Origin: Mantis religiosa
Lineage: Eukaryota > Arthropoda > Insecta > Mantodea > Mantidae
Reading direction: 5' to 3'
Length of the DNA stretch: 64,000 nucleotides
Assembly (NCBI GenBank): GCA_030765055.1
Contig: CM060953.1
Coordinates: 10,959,045-11,023,044 of the forward strand
Positions 1-10,935 of the stretch are shown piece by piece (positions within the stretch are counted from its first letter, which is position 1; every line of letters begins with the position of its first letter). The notes beneath the pieces were generated by a model. That model did no database searches. It saw only the letters and a program-made list of their open reading frames with translations, and was not told the DNA's origin. The position numbers and the translations under genes were made by a program.

Positions 1-2523
1 CTGCTTGTACGTCGGTCATAGCAGCAGTGAGCTTCTGTTGTCTAAGTTTAGTGTATCACTGATCTCACATCCGCTTTAACATTATAAGTTCATTTGGCAA
101 TGTTTCGGCTTGACTCTCCAAATAAAACATCAATTTCTCTATATTTGTTATCGCTTGTACGTGGGTCATAACAGCAGTGAGCTCCTGTTGTCTCAGTTTA
201 GTGTACCATTTATCTCACATCCGCTTTAACATTAGAAGTTCATTTGTCAATGTTTTGACTTGACTCTCGAAATAAAACATCAATTTCTGTATGTTTGTTA
301 CTTCTTGTACGTGAGTCATAACAGCAGTGAGCCTCTGTTGTCTCAGTTTAGTGTATCACTTATCTCACATCTGCTTTAACAGTAGAAGTTCATGTGTCAA
401 TGTTTCGACTTGACGCTCGAAATAAAACATCAATTTCTCTATGTTTGTTACTGCTTGTACGTGGGTCATAACAGCATTGAGCTTCTGTTGTCTCAGTTTA
501 GTGTATCACGAGTAACGCGATCTCACATCCGCTTTAACATTAGAAGTTCATTTGGCAATGTTTCGACTTGACTCTCGAAATAAAACATCAATTTCTCTAT
601 GTGTGTTACTGCTTGTACGTGGGTCATAACAGCAGTGAGCTTCTGTTGTCTCAGTTTAGCGTATCACTTATCTCACATCTGCTTTAACAGTAGAAGTTCA
701 TGTGTCAATGTTTCGGCTTGACTATCGAAATAAAACATCAATTTCTCTATGTTTGTTACTGCTTGTACGTGGGCCATAACACCAGTGAGCTTCTGTTGTC
801 TCAGTCTAGTGTATCATTTATCTCACATCCGCTTCAACATTAGAAGTTCATTTGTCAATGTTTTGGCTTCACTCTCGAAATAAAACATCAATTTCTCTAT
901 GTTTGTTACTGCTTGTACGTGGCTCATAACAGCAGTGAGCTCCTGTTGTCTCAGTTTAGTGTACCATTTATCTCACATCAGCTTTAACATTAGAAGTTCA
1001 TTTGGCAATGTTTCGACTTGACTCTCGAAATAAAACATCAATTTCTCTATGTTTGTTACTGCTAGTACGTGGGTCATAACAGCAGTGAGCTTCTGTTGTC
1101 TCAGTTTAGTGTATCACTTGCGAGTAGCGTGAACTTACATCCGCTTTAACATTAGAAGTTCATTTGACAATGTTTCGACTTGACTCTCGAAATAAAACAT
1201 CAATTTCTCTATGTTTGTTACTGCTTGTACGTGGGTCATAACAGCAGTGAGCTTCTGTTGCCTCAGTTTAGTGTATCACTTACGAGGAGCGTGATCTCAC
1301 ATCCGCTTTAACATTAGAAGTTCATTTGTTAATGTTTCGGCTTGACTCTCGAAATAAAACATCAATTTCTCTATGTTTGTTACTGCTTGTACGTGGGTCA
1401 TAACAGCAGTGAGCTTCTGTTGTCTCAGTTTAGTGTATCACTTACGAGTAGCGTGATCTCACATCCGCTTTAACATTAGAAGTTCATTTGTCAATGTTTC
1501 GGCTTGACTCTCGAAATAAAACATCAATTTCTCTATGTTTGTTACTGCTTGTACGTGGGTCATAACAGCAGTGAGTTTCTGTTGTCTCAGTTTAGTGTAT
1601 CACTTACGAGTAGCGCGATCTCACATCCGCTTTAACATTAGAAGTTCATTTGTCAATGTTTCGGCTTACTTTCTCGAAATAAAACATCAATTTCTCTATG
1701 TTTGTTACTGCCTGTACATGGGTCATAACAGCAGTGAGCTTCTGTTTTCTCAGTTTAGTGTATCACTTACGAGTAGCGTGATCTCGCATCCGCTTTAACA
1801 TTAAAGTTCATTTGGCAATATTTCGACTTCACTCTCGAAATACAACATCAATTTCTCTATGTTTGTTACTGATTGTACGTGGGTCATAACAGCAGTGAGC
1901 TTCTGTTGTCTCAGTTTAGTGTATCACTTACGAGTACCGTGATCTCACATCCGCTTTAACATTAAATTTCATTTGGCAATATTTCGACTTCACTCTCGAA
2001 ATAAAACATCAGTTTCTCTATGTTTGTTACTGCTTGTACGTGGGTCATAACAGCAGTGAGCTTCTGTTGTCTCAGTTTAGTGTATCACTTACGAGTAGCG
2101 TGATCTCGCATCCGCTTTAGCATTAAAGTTCATTTGGCAATATTTCGACTTCACTCTCGAAATAAAACATCAATTTCTCTATGTTTGTTACTGATTGTAC
2201 GTGGGTCATAACAGTAGTGAGCTTCTGTTGCCTCAGTTTAGTGTATCACTTACGAGTACCGTGATCTCACATTCGCTTTAACATTAAAGTTCATTTGGCA
2301 ATATTTCGACTTCACTCTCGAAATAAAACATCAATTTCTCTATGTATGTTACTGCTTGTACGTGGGTCATAACAGTAGTGAGCTTCTGTTGTCTCAGTTT
2401 AGTGTATCACTTATCTCACATCCGCTTGAACATTAGAAGTTCATTTGTCAATGTTTTGAGTTGACTCTCGAAATAAAAAATTAACTTCTCTATGTTTGTT
2501 ACTGCTTGTACGTGGATCATAAC
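1..2523 (-). repeat. 150/160-bp satellite array, left copy (S150L), derived from a pogo/Tigger-like transposase 3' end
   Basis: About 16 head-to-tail units run from the window edge; the array probably continues to the left. Two length classes alternate: about 150 bp, and about 160 bp carrying an extra block that reads ACGAGTAGCGTG. Read on the minus strand each unit holds an open stretch ending in TGA that encodes THVQAVTNIEKLMFYFESQ followed by a leucine-rich end (TNELLMLKRM). The right end (about 2523) runs directly into a single-copy remnant that looks like the upstream part of the same coding region. The same unit with the same neighbour recurs at 53440-54410 in opposite orientation. The repetition is directly visible; the transposase origin is inference from the flank. 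Confidence 0.95.
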
Positions 2524-2790
2524 CACAGCTGGTTCACCAACACTATCTAAATCTAAATAATCATTACTTTTATCTCAGTAACACTGTATGATTTAATAAT
2601 GCCTTTCTCTGTGATTGATTTATAACCTCCGTCATTGCCAATGTCTTCCTCATCGACATCAGAACAGCCATCGATATTTTTAAAAATCTCTAGAAAATTT
2701 TCTTCCACACTTATTTTTTCTTTTTCTTTTATCTTGTATTCTGGCAAGTCACACTCAGCTGTTCAGATGGTTTCTACAATGAACTGTATA
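2524..2790 (-). pseudogene. pogo/Tigger-like transposase C-terminal remnant
   Basis: A 64-codon open frame (2553-2747, minus) encodes an acidic stretch, IFKNIDGCSDVDEEDIGND, followed by GGYKSITEKG. A frameshift just downstream leads into DSVGEPAVVMIHVQ, which continues straight into the first satellite unit. The homologous stretch at 53290-53460 extends further upstream with ASWKKLGPGVYDLPEN, which resembles the C-terminal W-K-K-x-G/P segment of pogo/Tigger/jerky-type (CENP-B-like) DDE transposases. There is no start codon, catalytic domain or DNA-binding domain here, so this is a 3' fragment. The family call rests on weak motifs; it could be another DNA transposon. Linkage to the satellite is seen directly at both loci. 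Confidence 0.5.
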
Positions 2791-3324
2791 TTGTAGCACA
2801 TTTATATTTTCTGTATAATATTTCCAATAATCAACCTTAGCACCTACAAAGTTGCAACATAAAATGTCAACCCTTCATGGAAACTAACGACACTTACCAA
2901 AAGACCCTCCTAATCCAGGAATAACTCAGAATGCTTGAATAGCGCTTCCCACACGAGAAAGCCTTGTACATAATTTTACAGTGTTTTGTTACCAAAATCT
3001 GCGATGCAAATAGTTGACATCGTATAGCAACTGTGCTGTTACATCTTGCACGATGAACATAAATGAACCTTTAAAATGATGCAGCACTCGTAGGTCTTGC
3101 TGACAAAAGTACCAGCATAGAGGCTTTTTTATATAAAATCAATGTTAATAGTTGCTCTTACCTCTACTTTAAAGGTAGCCGTGCAGGGCTTTGAGCTTTG
3201 GACTCCTTGATAATGAAACCTAACTATCGATTGCTACACTTTGTACAATATCAACCTAATTGAGACGTCGTGCAAGGGTGACATAAAACATAGATGCTTT
3301 TTTAATACTCCTATACACATTATA
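2791..3324. other. single-copy AT-rich spacer, no feature seen
   Basis: No convincing open frame, RNA gene or repeat seen between the pogo-like remnant and the 135-bp array. Confidence 0.5.
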
Positions 3325-4115
3325 CCTACAAACACTTATTACTCTGTCTACTTCAAGATAACATTACCTTATTGTAGTTACAAGGGAATAGAGTAGACTT
3401 TAAGTGATAGTCAAATGTTTTGGTCATTATGTGATGTATACATGATTTTCTCTACTCTTGTACAAACACTTATAGCTCTATCTACTTCAAGATAAACATT
3501 ATCTTATTGTAGTTACAAGGGAATACAGTAGACTTTAAGTGATAGTCAAATGTTTTGGTCGTTATGTGATGTATACATGACTTTCTCTACTCTTGTACAA
3601 ACACTTACTGCTCCATCTACTTCAAGATAAACATTATCTTATTGTAGTTACAAGGGAATACAGTAGACTTTAAGTGATAGTCAAATGTTTTGGTCGTTAT
3701 GTGATGTATACATGACTTTCTCTACTCTTGTACAAACACTTACTGCTCCATCTACTTCAAGATAAACATTATCTTATTGTAGTTACAAGAGACTACAGTA
3801 GACTTTCAGTGATAGTCAAATGTTTTGGTCGTTATGTGATGTATACATGACTTTCTCTACTCTTCTACGAACGCTTATTGCTCTATCTACTTCAAGATAA
3901 ACATTATCTTATTGTAGTTACAAGGGAATACAGTAGACTAAGTGATAGTCAAATGTTTTTAACAGCTGGTCGTTATGTGATGTATACATGACTTTCTCTA
4001 CTCTTGTACAAACACTTATTACACTATGTACTTCAAGATAAACATTAACTTATTGTAATTACAGGGGAATACAGTAGACTTTACGTGATAGTCAAATGTA
4101 TTTAACAGCTCCTGA
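3325..4115. repeat. 135-bp tandem array (S135)
   Basis: About six units. The marker TACAAACACTTA recurs at 3461, 3596 and 3731, with variants near 3866 and 4006, giving spacings of 135, 135, 135 and 140. Units are highly similar; the last two carry an extra TTTAACAGCT block. On the minus strand the last unit is in frame with a short open frame extending to the right (see next entry), so this may be another array built from the 3' end of an open frame. Confidence 0.92.
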
Positions 4116-4240
4116 CCTTTTAAAGAGAACGGATCTTTAATGCAGTCACATAGCGATCCCATCTTCAATATTTGATAATTGTCTACGTAAGTCTGCTCTA
4201 TTCCCACTATACGAGACTGGTCTAGAAAGCTTGGGACTTA
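4019..4240 (-). pseudogene. unidentified ORF end merging into the 135-bp array
   Basis: A minus-strand open frame of 62 codons (4019-4207), open a little further upstream, runs from single-copy DNA into the first array unit. It encodes DPFSLKGQELLNTFDYH, then array-encoded STVFPCNYNKLMFILKYIV and a stop. I do not recognise the protein. The arrangement (single-copy upstream part, then tandem copies of the end) copies what is seen at the mariner, pogo-like and Myb/SANT-like loci in this window. It could equally be a chance open frame. Confidence 0.25.
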
Positions 4241-4323
4241 TTAAAGATGCAAATATTTTTTATCAGATTTTTTTTTTTTTTTTCATTTTTCGGCATAGGC
4301 TCCTTGTATTATCCTTCTCCCAG

Positions 4324-4576
<253 letters not shown>

Positions 4577-5506
4577 CAATATCCGTAACCAGTCCAAATA
4601 GTATTCGACGTTTCTCTCTGCAAAATCATTGTTCACGAAGGTGATTAACCCTTCATTTGATGAAAATCTGTCCTCCGAGCGCAATTTTCAGATGAGGGAA
4701 CAAAAAGAAGTCGCTTGGGGCTAGATCCGGTGAGTCAAGCAGTTCAAACCGTAATTTGTGGATATTCGCCATTGCAACCGCTGAAGTTTGAGACCGTACG
4801 TTGTCTTGGTGAAACAGGATTTTCTTTTTCTGCAAATGTGGCCGTTTTTCCGCAAGCTCTACTTTCAGCTTGTCAAGTAATGATGCGTAGTATGCTCCTG
4901 TAATGGTTTTTCCTTTTTGAAGATAATCGATTAGAATAACTCCATGACTATCGGAAAAAGAAACGTCCCCATCACCTCCCTAGCTCAAAAACAGTTTTTG
5001 CTTTCTTTGCAGTCAAGTGTTTGGGCTGTATTCTTGTTTCGGGAGTATAATGGTGTATCCAAGTTTCATCTACAGTAATTAATCGGTACCAAATTCGAAT
5101 ATATTGCGCCTAAACTGCGCCAACAGTGCGTTTCAAATATTTATTTGCACACGTTTTTGGTCTAACGTCAGCAAACGCGGCACCCAACGCGCGCACAGCT
5201 TTCTCATGTCTAAATGTTGATTTAGTATGTGACAAACACGTTCTTTTGTCATGTTTATAACCTCTGCGAGCTCTCACTTTAATTCGGCGATCGTATACCA
5301 CAATATGGAGAACTTTAGTGATGTTTTCGTTGGTAGTTGCAGTTTTTGGACTTACCGAACGTTCATCGTCTCCCAAGCTCTTACGGCCACTTTAAATTCA
5401 GCTGCCCAAAATTTCAAACGATGGTGGATAGTCCCCATACACAGAGTCTAACTCACCTTTGATTTGCGTAGTCGGATTGCCTTTCAGAAATAAATATTTA
5501 ATGACA
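4577..5506 (-). pseudogene. mariner A1 transposase, 3' two-thirds, degenerate
   Basis: The minus strand encodes, from right to left, TTQIKGELDSVYGDYPPSFEI, then PKTATTNENI and YDRRIKVRARRGY, and further left FHQDNVRSQTSAVAMANIH followed by SPDLAPSDFFLFPHLKIAL. These are the helix-turn-helix region, the second catalytic Asp block (HQDN) and third Asp (APSD) of a mariner DD34D transposase. Several stops and frame changes make it non-functional. It matches mariner A2 at 25497-27750. The element is cut at its 3' end by the (AAT)n block at 4576. It is split at 5506 by a nested insertion (X1 plus LINE L1a), and its 5' end resumes at 6952. Confidence 0.9.
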
Positions 5507-6044
5507 GTTGAGACCAGAGGGTCTACTCCTACCAGTCCTGGTCCCGTAGGACCAAGACACCGGCCTCTTAAAACCAGGGAGTTAACCGAGCTGTCCCAAA
5601 GCGCGCTCGGCGTCCTCCGTGGGGCTTTCCATAGGGCAAGACCTGGGTGACAATCAAGGCCCCCCCCCCATCTGGTCCAAGGACACAAGACGGGATGGAA
5701 GTGGATACGCCACTTACGCGCGCCAACACCAAAGGTGAAGGCTACCGATATGACCTCGGTGGGGCCGCCTGGCGATCTAGCACACCTTCTACTAGCTTTG
5801 CAGGCTAGTACCCGGGAGAATTAACGGCTTCCCACAACCCCATCCGAAGACGTAGCGGATTCCCACGGGTATCGGCAACACACTGCCCCCTCGAGACCAA
5901 CTCAATCCGAACAACTCCCGGAGGGAGGGGCTTAGATGTTCAGCCCGAGGTTCCTCTAGTAACGTCAGAGTTTTACCACGAGTGCCAGGGATCCGCATCT
6001 CCCGCACCACGGCAGCTGAAGGGGACGGATCACCTCCCATACGG
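5507..6044. mobile_element. short retroposon X, copy 1, with 15-bp target-site duplication
   Basis: A GC-richer 538-bp insert flanked by identical copies of AAATATTTAATGACA at 5492-5506 and 6045-6059. Its sequence recurs in opposite orientation at 19714-20269 and 29139-29563, each copy with its own 12- or 13-bp duplication of different sequence. These facts define a mobile non-coding element of about 425-556 bp. It has no convincing ORF, terminal inverted repeats or clear tRNA head. The duplication length fits LINE-type target-primed reverse transcription. A SINE or a very short non-autonomous LINE are both possible. Confidence 0.85.
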
Positions 6045-6059
6045 AAATATTTAATGACA

Positions 6060-6951
<892 letters not shown>

Positions 6952-7160
6952 AATATTTAATGACAGCTGGATACTCGATGTTGTCCATTTTCATAAAAGT
7001 ACATGAAATCCTACAAACGAGTGTTACATAACAAGTGAACGTCCAAAATGGCTGAAACTTTGATCAGTAACTGTAAACAGATGAACAACGACATTCACTA
7101 GCTTTTATTTAGGTATGCCCTTACCTTCATGTTGAGATCGGAAACTTTTCAGGAGACTCT
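6952..7160 (-). mobile_element. mariner A1, 5' end with terminal inverted repeat
   Basis: Resumes the mariner A1 sequence interrupted at 5506. The stretch CTGGATACTCGATGTTGTCC and the segment up to GGAAACTTTTCAGGAGACTC align, reversed, with the 5' leader of mariner A2 (25497-25690), including the terminal-repeat core GAAAAGTTTCC. So A1 spans 4577-7160 with about 1.45 kb of younger DNA inside. Confidence 0.8.
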
Positions 7161-7184
7161 AGTTTGCTAGTGATTATATATATA

Positions 7185-7215
7185 CGAGGGCTATCCAGAA
7201 AGTAGATTACGTTTT
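7185..7215 (+). repeat. mariner M1 left terminal inverted repeat
   Basis: 31 bp, identical in reverse complement to 8489-8519. Confidence 0.95.
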
Positions 7216-7346
7216 CGTCTGTTTCCGCTAGGGGCGGGGCTAGCGCGGCCATCTTGGGGTCAGAGCGTTGCGCAGCTCAGTCGGCATCTAGCCGTGCTAA
7301 TGAGAGGTTCGTGCTGTGCTCCGTTCAGATACTGTGATGGTTTGAA

Positions 7347-8420
7347 ATGTCTGCGTTAATTGAAAATCCCGCGAGCTGCGAGGTGCGTGCAGTAATAAGG
7401 TTTCTGACTGCAAAAAACTGTAAACCGATAGAAATCTATCGGCAGCTTTGTGAAGTGTATGGGGACAACATTATCACTGAAGGTGGAGTGCGTCAGTGGG
7501 TCATCAGATTTAAAAATGGCCGAACCAATGTTCACGACGAAGATCGAAGTGGGAGACCCAGCATAGTGACTGCCGAACTTGTCGAAAAAGTCGATGCTAA
7601 AGTCCGTGAAAATCGAAGGTTCACAATAACGGAACTTTCTTTGAGTTTTCCACAAATTTCGCGAAGTTTGTTGCACGAAATCATCAGCGAAAAGCTTGGT
7701 TACCACAAGTTTTGTGCAAGATGGATTCCAAAAATCTTGACAGAGGACCACAAAAATCAGCGAATGGCTGCAGCGTTGAACTTTTTGGACGTTTACCATA
7801 AGGATGGTGACTCCTTACTCGATCGCATCGCTACTGGTGATGAAACATGGGTGAAACACGTGAACTGTGAAACGAAATTGCAATCAATGCAGTGGGGGCA
7901 CACAAGTTCTCCCCAAAAACCCAAGAAATGCATGCAAACAATGTCGGCAAGGAAGATGATGGCGACTGTTTTTTGGGACAGAAAAGCTGTGATTTTGGTG
8001 GACTTCCTGGAAAGAGGCACTACAATAAACTCTCAAAGGTATTGCCAAACTCTCCAAAAACTCAGAAGAGCCATTCAAAACAAGCGCAGAGGAATGTTGA
8101 GCTCTAAGATCTTGTTGATTCACGACAACGCCCGGCCCCACACGGCAAATGTCACTCGTGAAGTTCTTGAATCTTTTAAGTGGGAGTTGTTTCCTCATCC
8201 GCCATACAGTCCCGACCTGGCACCGAGCGACTTCCACCTATTCCCAGCAATGAAGAAGTGGCTGGCTATGCAGCGTTTTGATGACGACGCACAGCTGCAA
8301 GAAGAGGTAACGAAGTGGTTGAAGGCGCAGGCGGCCGAATTTTTCGACGAAGGAATTTCCAAGCTCGTACATCGCTACGATAAATGCCTTAATTTGAATG
8401 GTGACTATGTCGAAAAGTAG
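7347..8420 (+). CDS. mariner-family transposase, intact (DD34D)
   Basis: The 357-residue product has the usual mariner length and would cut and paste its own element at TA sites in the nucleus. Residues 1-120 form the paired helix-turn-helix DNA-binding region (INTEGGVRQW-like segment near 42-51; DRSGRP at 66-71). The inter-domain linker is ARWIPKILTEDHKNQR (124-139; the family's WVPHEL position). The catalytic triad is Asp165 in ATGDETW, Asp260 in LLIHDNARPH and Asp295 in SPDLAPSDFHLF; 34 residues separate the last two. The C-terminus DKCLNLNGDYVEK matches the family. I chose this ATG because the upstream ATG at 7337 meets a stop two codons later. The gene has no stop or frameshift. Activity cannot be judged from sequence alone; the subfamily is not assigned. 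Confidence 0.95.
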   Translation: MSALIENPASCEVRAVIRFLTAKNCKPIEIYRQLCEVYGDNIITEGGVRQWVIRFKNGRTNVHDEDRSGRPSIVTAELVEKVDAKVRENRRFTITELSLSFPQISRSLLHEIISEKLGYHKFCARWIPKILTEDHKNQRMAAALNFLDVYHKDGDSLLDRIATGDETWVKHVNCETKLQSMQWGHTSSPQKPKKCMQTMSARKMMATVFWDRKAVILVDFLERGTTINSQRYCQTLQKLRRAIQNKRRGMLSSKILLIHDNARPHTANVTREVLESFKWELFPHPPYSPDLAPSDFHLFPAMKKWLAMQRFDDDAQLQEEVTKWLKAQAAEFFDEGISKLVHRYDKCLNLNGDYVEK

Positions 8421-8488
8421 TATTTGAGTGTGGCTTTCATCTGTATATAATAAATTTTGTTTCATATTCTTTGTTTACTTTTTATTCC

Positions 8489-8519
8489 AAAACGTAATCT
8501 ACTTTCTGGATAGCCCTCG
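8489..8519 (-). repeat. mariner M1 right terminal inverted repeat
   Basis: 31 bp, perfect reverse complement of 7185-7215, ending GATAGCCCTCG before the TA. Confidence 0.95.
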
Positions 8520-8521
8520 TA

Positions 8522-9244
8522 TATATAAAAGGATCTTATGAGAATGGAATAAAAGTAATGTTAGCTTGGGAAAGTGAAGACACAGGGGTCTCAAGGAGTA
8601 GTTGAGTAAAACTCGTTCGCCAGGATTTATTGTTAAATCTAACGTGCAACTGTAAGAGAAGTTGATGGTTTATAAATGTGTTTTCTGCAGATATCTAACA
8701 AAACACGGTGGAAGTAGTAGCGTAATGGCGTTGCTTTAAGAAGACGGAGGCCACTTTTTGAAATCTGCTCCGATATTGGTTTAGCATTCGCATGGAAGCA
8801 GGTGTATGTTACTAGAGAGAGCTCTGCAAACATTCACATATGTGGAAATGTCGTTTATGTTTACAAATAACAGCTCTGTCATTGTAACAGCAGAGAGACA
8901 GAGAGAAGGGGAGGCAAAAGCAATTTTGCAATATCTGTTCTGTCTCATCTGCATATGTTTAACCTGCTAGTGCCTTTGATTCCGGGGCAGCTCGTGCGAC
9001 ATGTATACAGTTTTTGACATGGATGTTTCTAAATGGACTGAAGCAGTTCCTTCTATATATTTAATACGAGATACATTCACGTGAAATGAGTTCAGTGTAG
9101 TGATCACGGCCACCTATGTTTCGCTATCATGAAAAGTTTTGGTAGAGGAAATTTAAATTTTAGAAAACAAGATTAAAAAAATACAAACACATTTAGTACA
9201 ACTGTTGTTGAGTATGCAATTGTCAGCTCATTTGTATCTTCAAT
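8522..9244. other. spacer, no feature seen
   Basis: AT-rich DNA with no supported ORF, RNA gene or repeat. Confidence 0.5.
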
Positions 9245-9495
9245 GCCAGATTTCACCAACAGATGTTAAAATCGACTTTAACAATTGTAGCGTAAAAATA
9301 GTAACAGCGCTAACAAAGCTGTTAAATAGCTCGCATTTCACTAACCTGTCTTTTGAAAATTTTAACAAACACGTGTTAACGCCAAGAAACTTGTAAATAT
9401 TACAGCTATAAAAGGCTATGGATAAAACGTATTATTTTCTGAACGTATTGCGATGCACTTTTGTTTTCATTTTCGTCTGCACAAAAATGAACAAA

Positions 9496-9735
9496 TGGCG
9501 AGTGAACAGAATCATAAGAGATGCCGTGGAACAAATTTCTCATCGATGGAGAAAGTATTGTTAGTTGAATTGGTGACAAAATATAAGGTATCGTGGAAAA
9601 TAAGAGGACGGATGCGATGAATATAAAAATGGGAAAAAATTAAAAACGAATTTAATTCAAATGCACGAACGAAACGCCTTTATCAGTATTACGTAAATTT
9701 AAAACGAGGAGCAAAGAAGGACAAGTGACGAGTGA
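9496..9735 (+). pseudogene. Myb/SANT-like DNA-binding domain protein remnant
   Basis: From the ATG at 9496 the frame encodes MASEQNHKRCRGTNFSSMEK, then VLLVELVTKYK, two in-frame stops around a small lesion, then WEKIKNEFNSNARTKRLYQY and YVNLKRGAKKDK before a stop. The order (F-S-x-x-E-K-x-L-L-V-E-L-V-x-K-Y-K, then W-E-K-I-x-x-E-F-N, then Q-x-x-x-N-L-K-R-x-A-K-K) follows the Myb/SANT-like domain found in MSANTD-type and transposon-borne proteins. The domain would bind DNA. The last segment (YQYYVNLKRGAKKDK) is the start of the 182-bp tandem unit. Internal stops show that it is dead in this copy. Confidence 0.65.
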
Positions 9736-10595
9736 CTTGAACGTTGCAACACGGGAGGTGGACAGTGTATTATCCACATAATTCAGTGAATTATGAAATC
9801 ACAAAATTATTAATACTTGAATCAAAGGCGAGATCGACATATTCCTTTCGCTGCATGTTCCAACTCAGTATTACGTAAATTTAAAACCAGAAGCGAAGAA
9901 GCACAAGTGACGAGTGACTTGAACGTTTCAAGACGGAAGGTGGACAGTGTATTATCCACATAATTCAGTGAATTATAAAATCGCAAAGTTATTAATACTC
10001 AAAGCACAGGAGAGATCGCCATATTCCTTTCTATGTATGTTCTAACTCAGTATTACGTAAATTTAAAACGAGGAGCAAAGAAGGACAAGTGACGAGCGAC
10101 TTGAACGTTACAAGACGGGAGGTGGACAGTGTACTATCCACATAATTCAGTGAATTATAAAATCGCAAAGTTATTAATACTCAAAGCACAGGAGAGATCG
10201 GCATATTCCTTTCTATGTATGTTCTAACTCAGTATTACGTAAATTTAAAACGAGGAGCGAAGAAGGACGAGTGACGAGTGACTTGAACGTTTCAAGACGG
10301 GAGGTTGACAGTGTCTTATCCACATATTTCAGTGAATTATAACATCGCAAAGTTATTGATACTTGAAGCAAAGGCGAGATCGCCATATTCCTTTGGATGC
10401 ATGTTCCAAATCAGTATTACGTAAATTCAAAACGAGGAGCGAAGAAAGACAAGTGACAAGTGCCTTGAACGTTTCAAGACGGGAGGTGGACAGTGTATTA
10501 TCCACATAATTCAGTGAATTATAAAATCGCAAAGTTATTAATACTTGAAGCAAAGGCGAGATCAACATATTCCTTTCGAAGCATGTTCTAACCTC
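9676..10595 (+). repeat. 182-bp tandem array (S182) inside element F
   Basis: Five units marked by CAGTATTACGTAAATTTAAA near 9684, 9866, 10048, 10230 and 10412. Each starts with the codons for the end of the Myb/SANT-like domain, followed by a non-coding tail containing TATTCCTTTCGATGCATGTT-like sequence. Only the first unit is preceded by the rest of the domain, so the array is an amplification of the gene's 3' part plus downstream sequence. Confidence 0.93.
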
Positions 10596-10889
10596 TCTAG
10601 TACTTCCACAGTAACCTTCATAACAACTTTTTTCGACAGTCTATACCTCTATCTGATACCTCCTCAAAATCATTTCTCCTCATAGGTCGTACTCTGTTAC
10701 GAATGCCATTTACACGGTCTTATATATAGCAAATCGACAACAGCTGCGTACACGCCCGCCAACTTGATTACCTACAATTGTAAAAGACTTAACTACACAA
10801 ATATGGACTGTTAGTTTAACGTATTTAACACGAGTGTTAAGCTAACACTTGTTGATAAAATGCTATTTTTGCTAAACTTGTGTTAAGTC
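10596..10889. other. right inner part of element F
   Basis: Non-coding; the last 100 bp are rich in GTTAA/TTAAC motifs mirrored at 9260-9395. Nothing else seen. Confidence 0.4.
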
Positions 10890-10935
10890 TTAACATCTAT
10901 TGGTGAAATGGGGCATAAATCTGTTAAACTAAGTG

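Larger units (their letters stand above)
7185..8519 (+). mobile_element. mariner M1, structurally complete
   Basis: A 1,335-bp element bounded by perfect 31-bp terminal inverted repeats (7185-7215 and 8489-8519) that begin CGAGGGCTATCCAGAAAGTA. It lies within TA dinucleotides at 7183-7184 and 8520-8521, the duplicated TA target expected for mariner. It contains one uninterrupted transposase gene and a polyadenylation signal AATAAA at 8449-8454. It lies about 20 bp outside the 5' end of mariner A1. Perfect TIRs plus an open transposase suggest recent arrival, in sharp contrast to the degenerate A and B copies around it. Confidence 0.95.
9245..10914 (+). mobile_element. element F: TIR-bounded transposon carrying a Myb/SANT-like gene remnant and an internal 182-bp array
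   Basis: The left end, GCCAGATTTCACCAACAGAT continuing GTTAA, matches the reverse complement of the right end (10890-10914, TTAACATCTATTGGTGAAAT continuing GGGGC) at 22 of 25 positions. Diffuse similarity rich in GTTAA/TTAAC continues inward for over 100 bp on both sides. Between them lie a Myb/SANT-like coding remnant and five copies of a 182-bp repeat that starts inside that coding remnant. Two-gene PIF/Harbinger transposons carry a Myb/SANT-like protein, which makes that superfamily a candidate. No DDE transposase is present and I see no clear target duplication, so superfamily assignment is tentative. Confidence 0.6.

Noticed and set aside
7356..8465. Several antisense open frames over mariner M1
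   Set aside because: Shadows of the intact transposase on the opposite strand.
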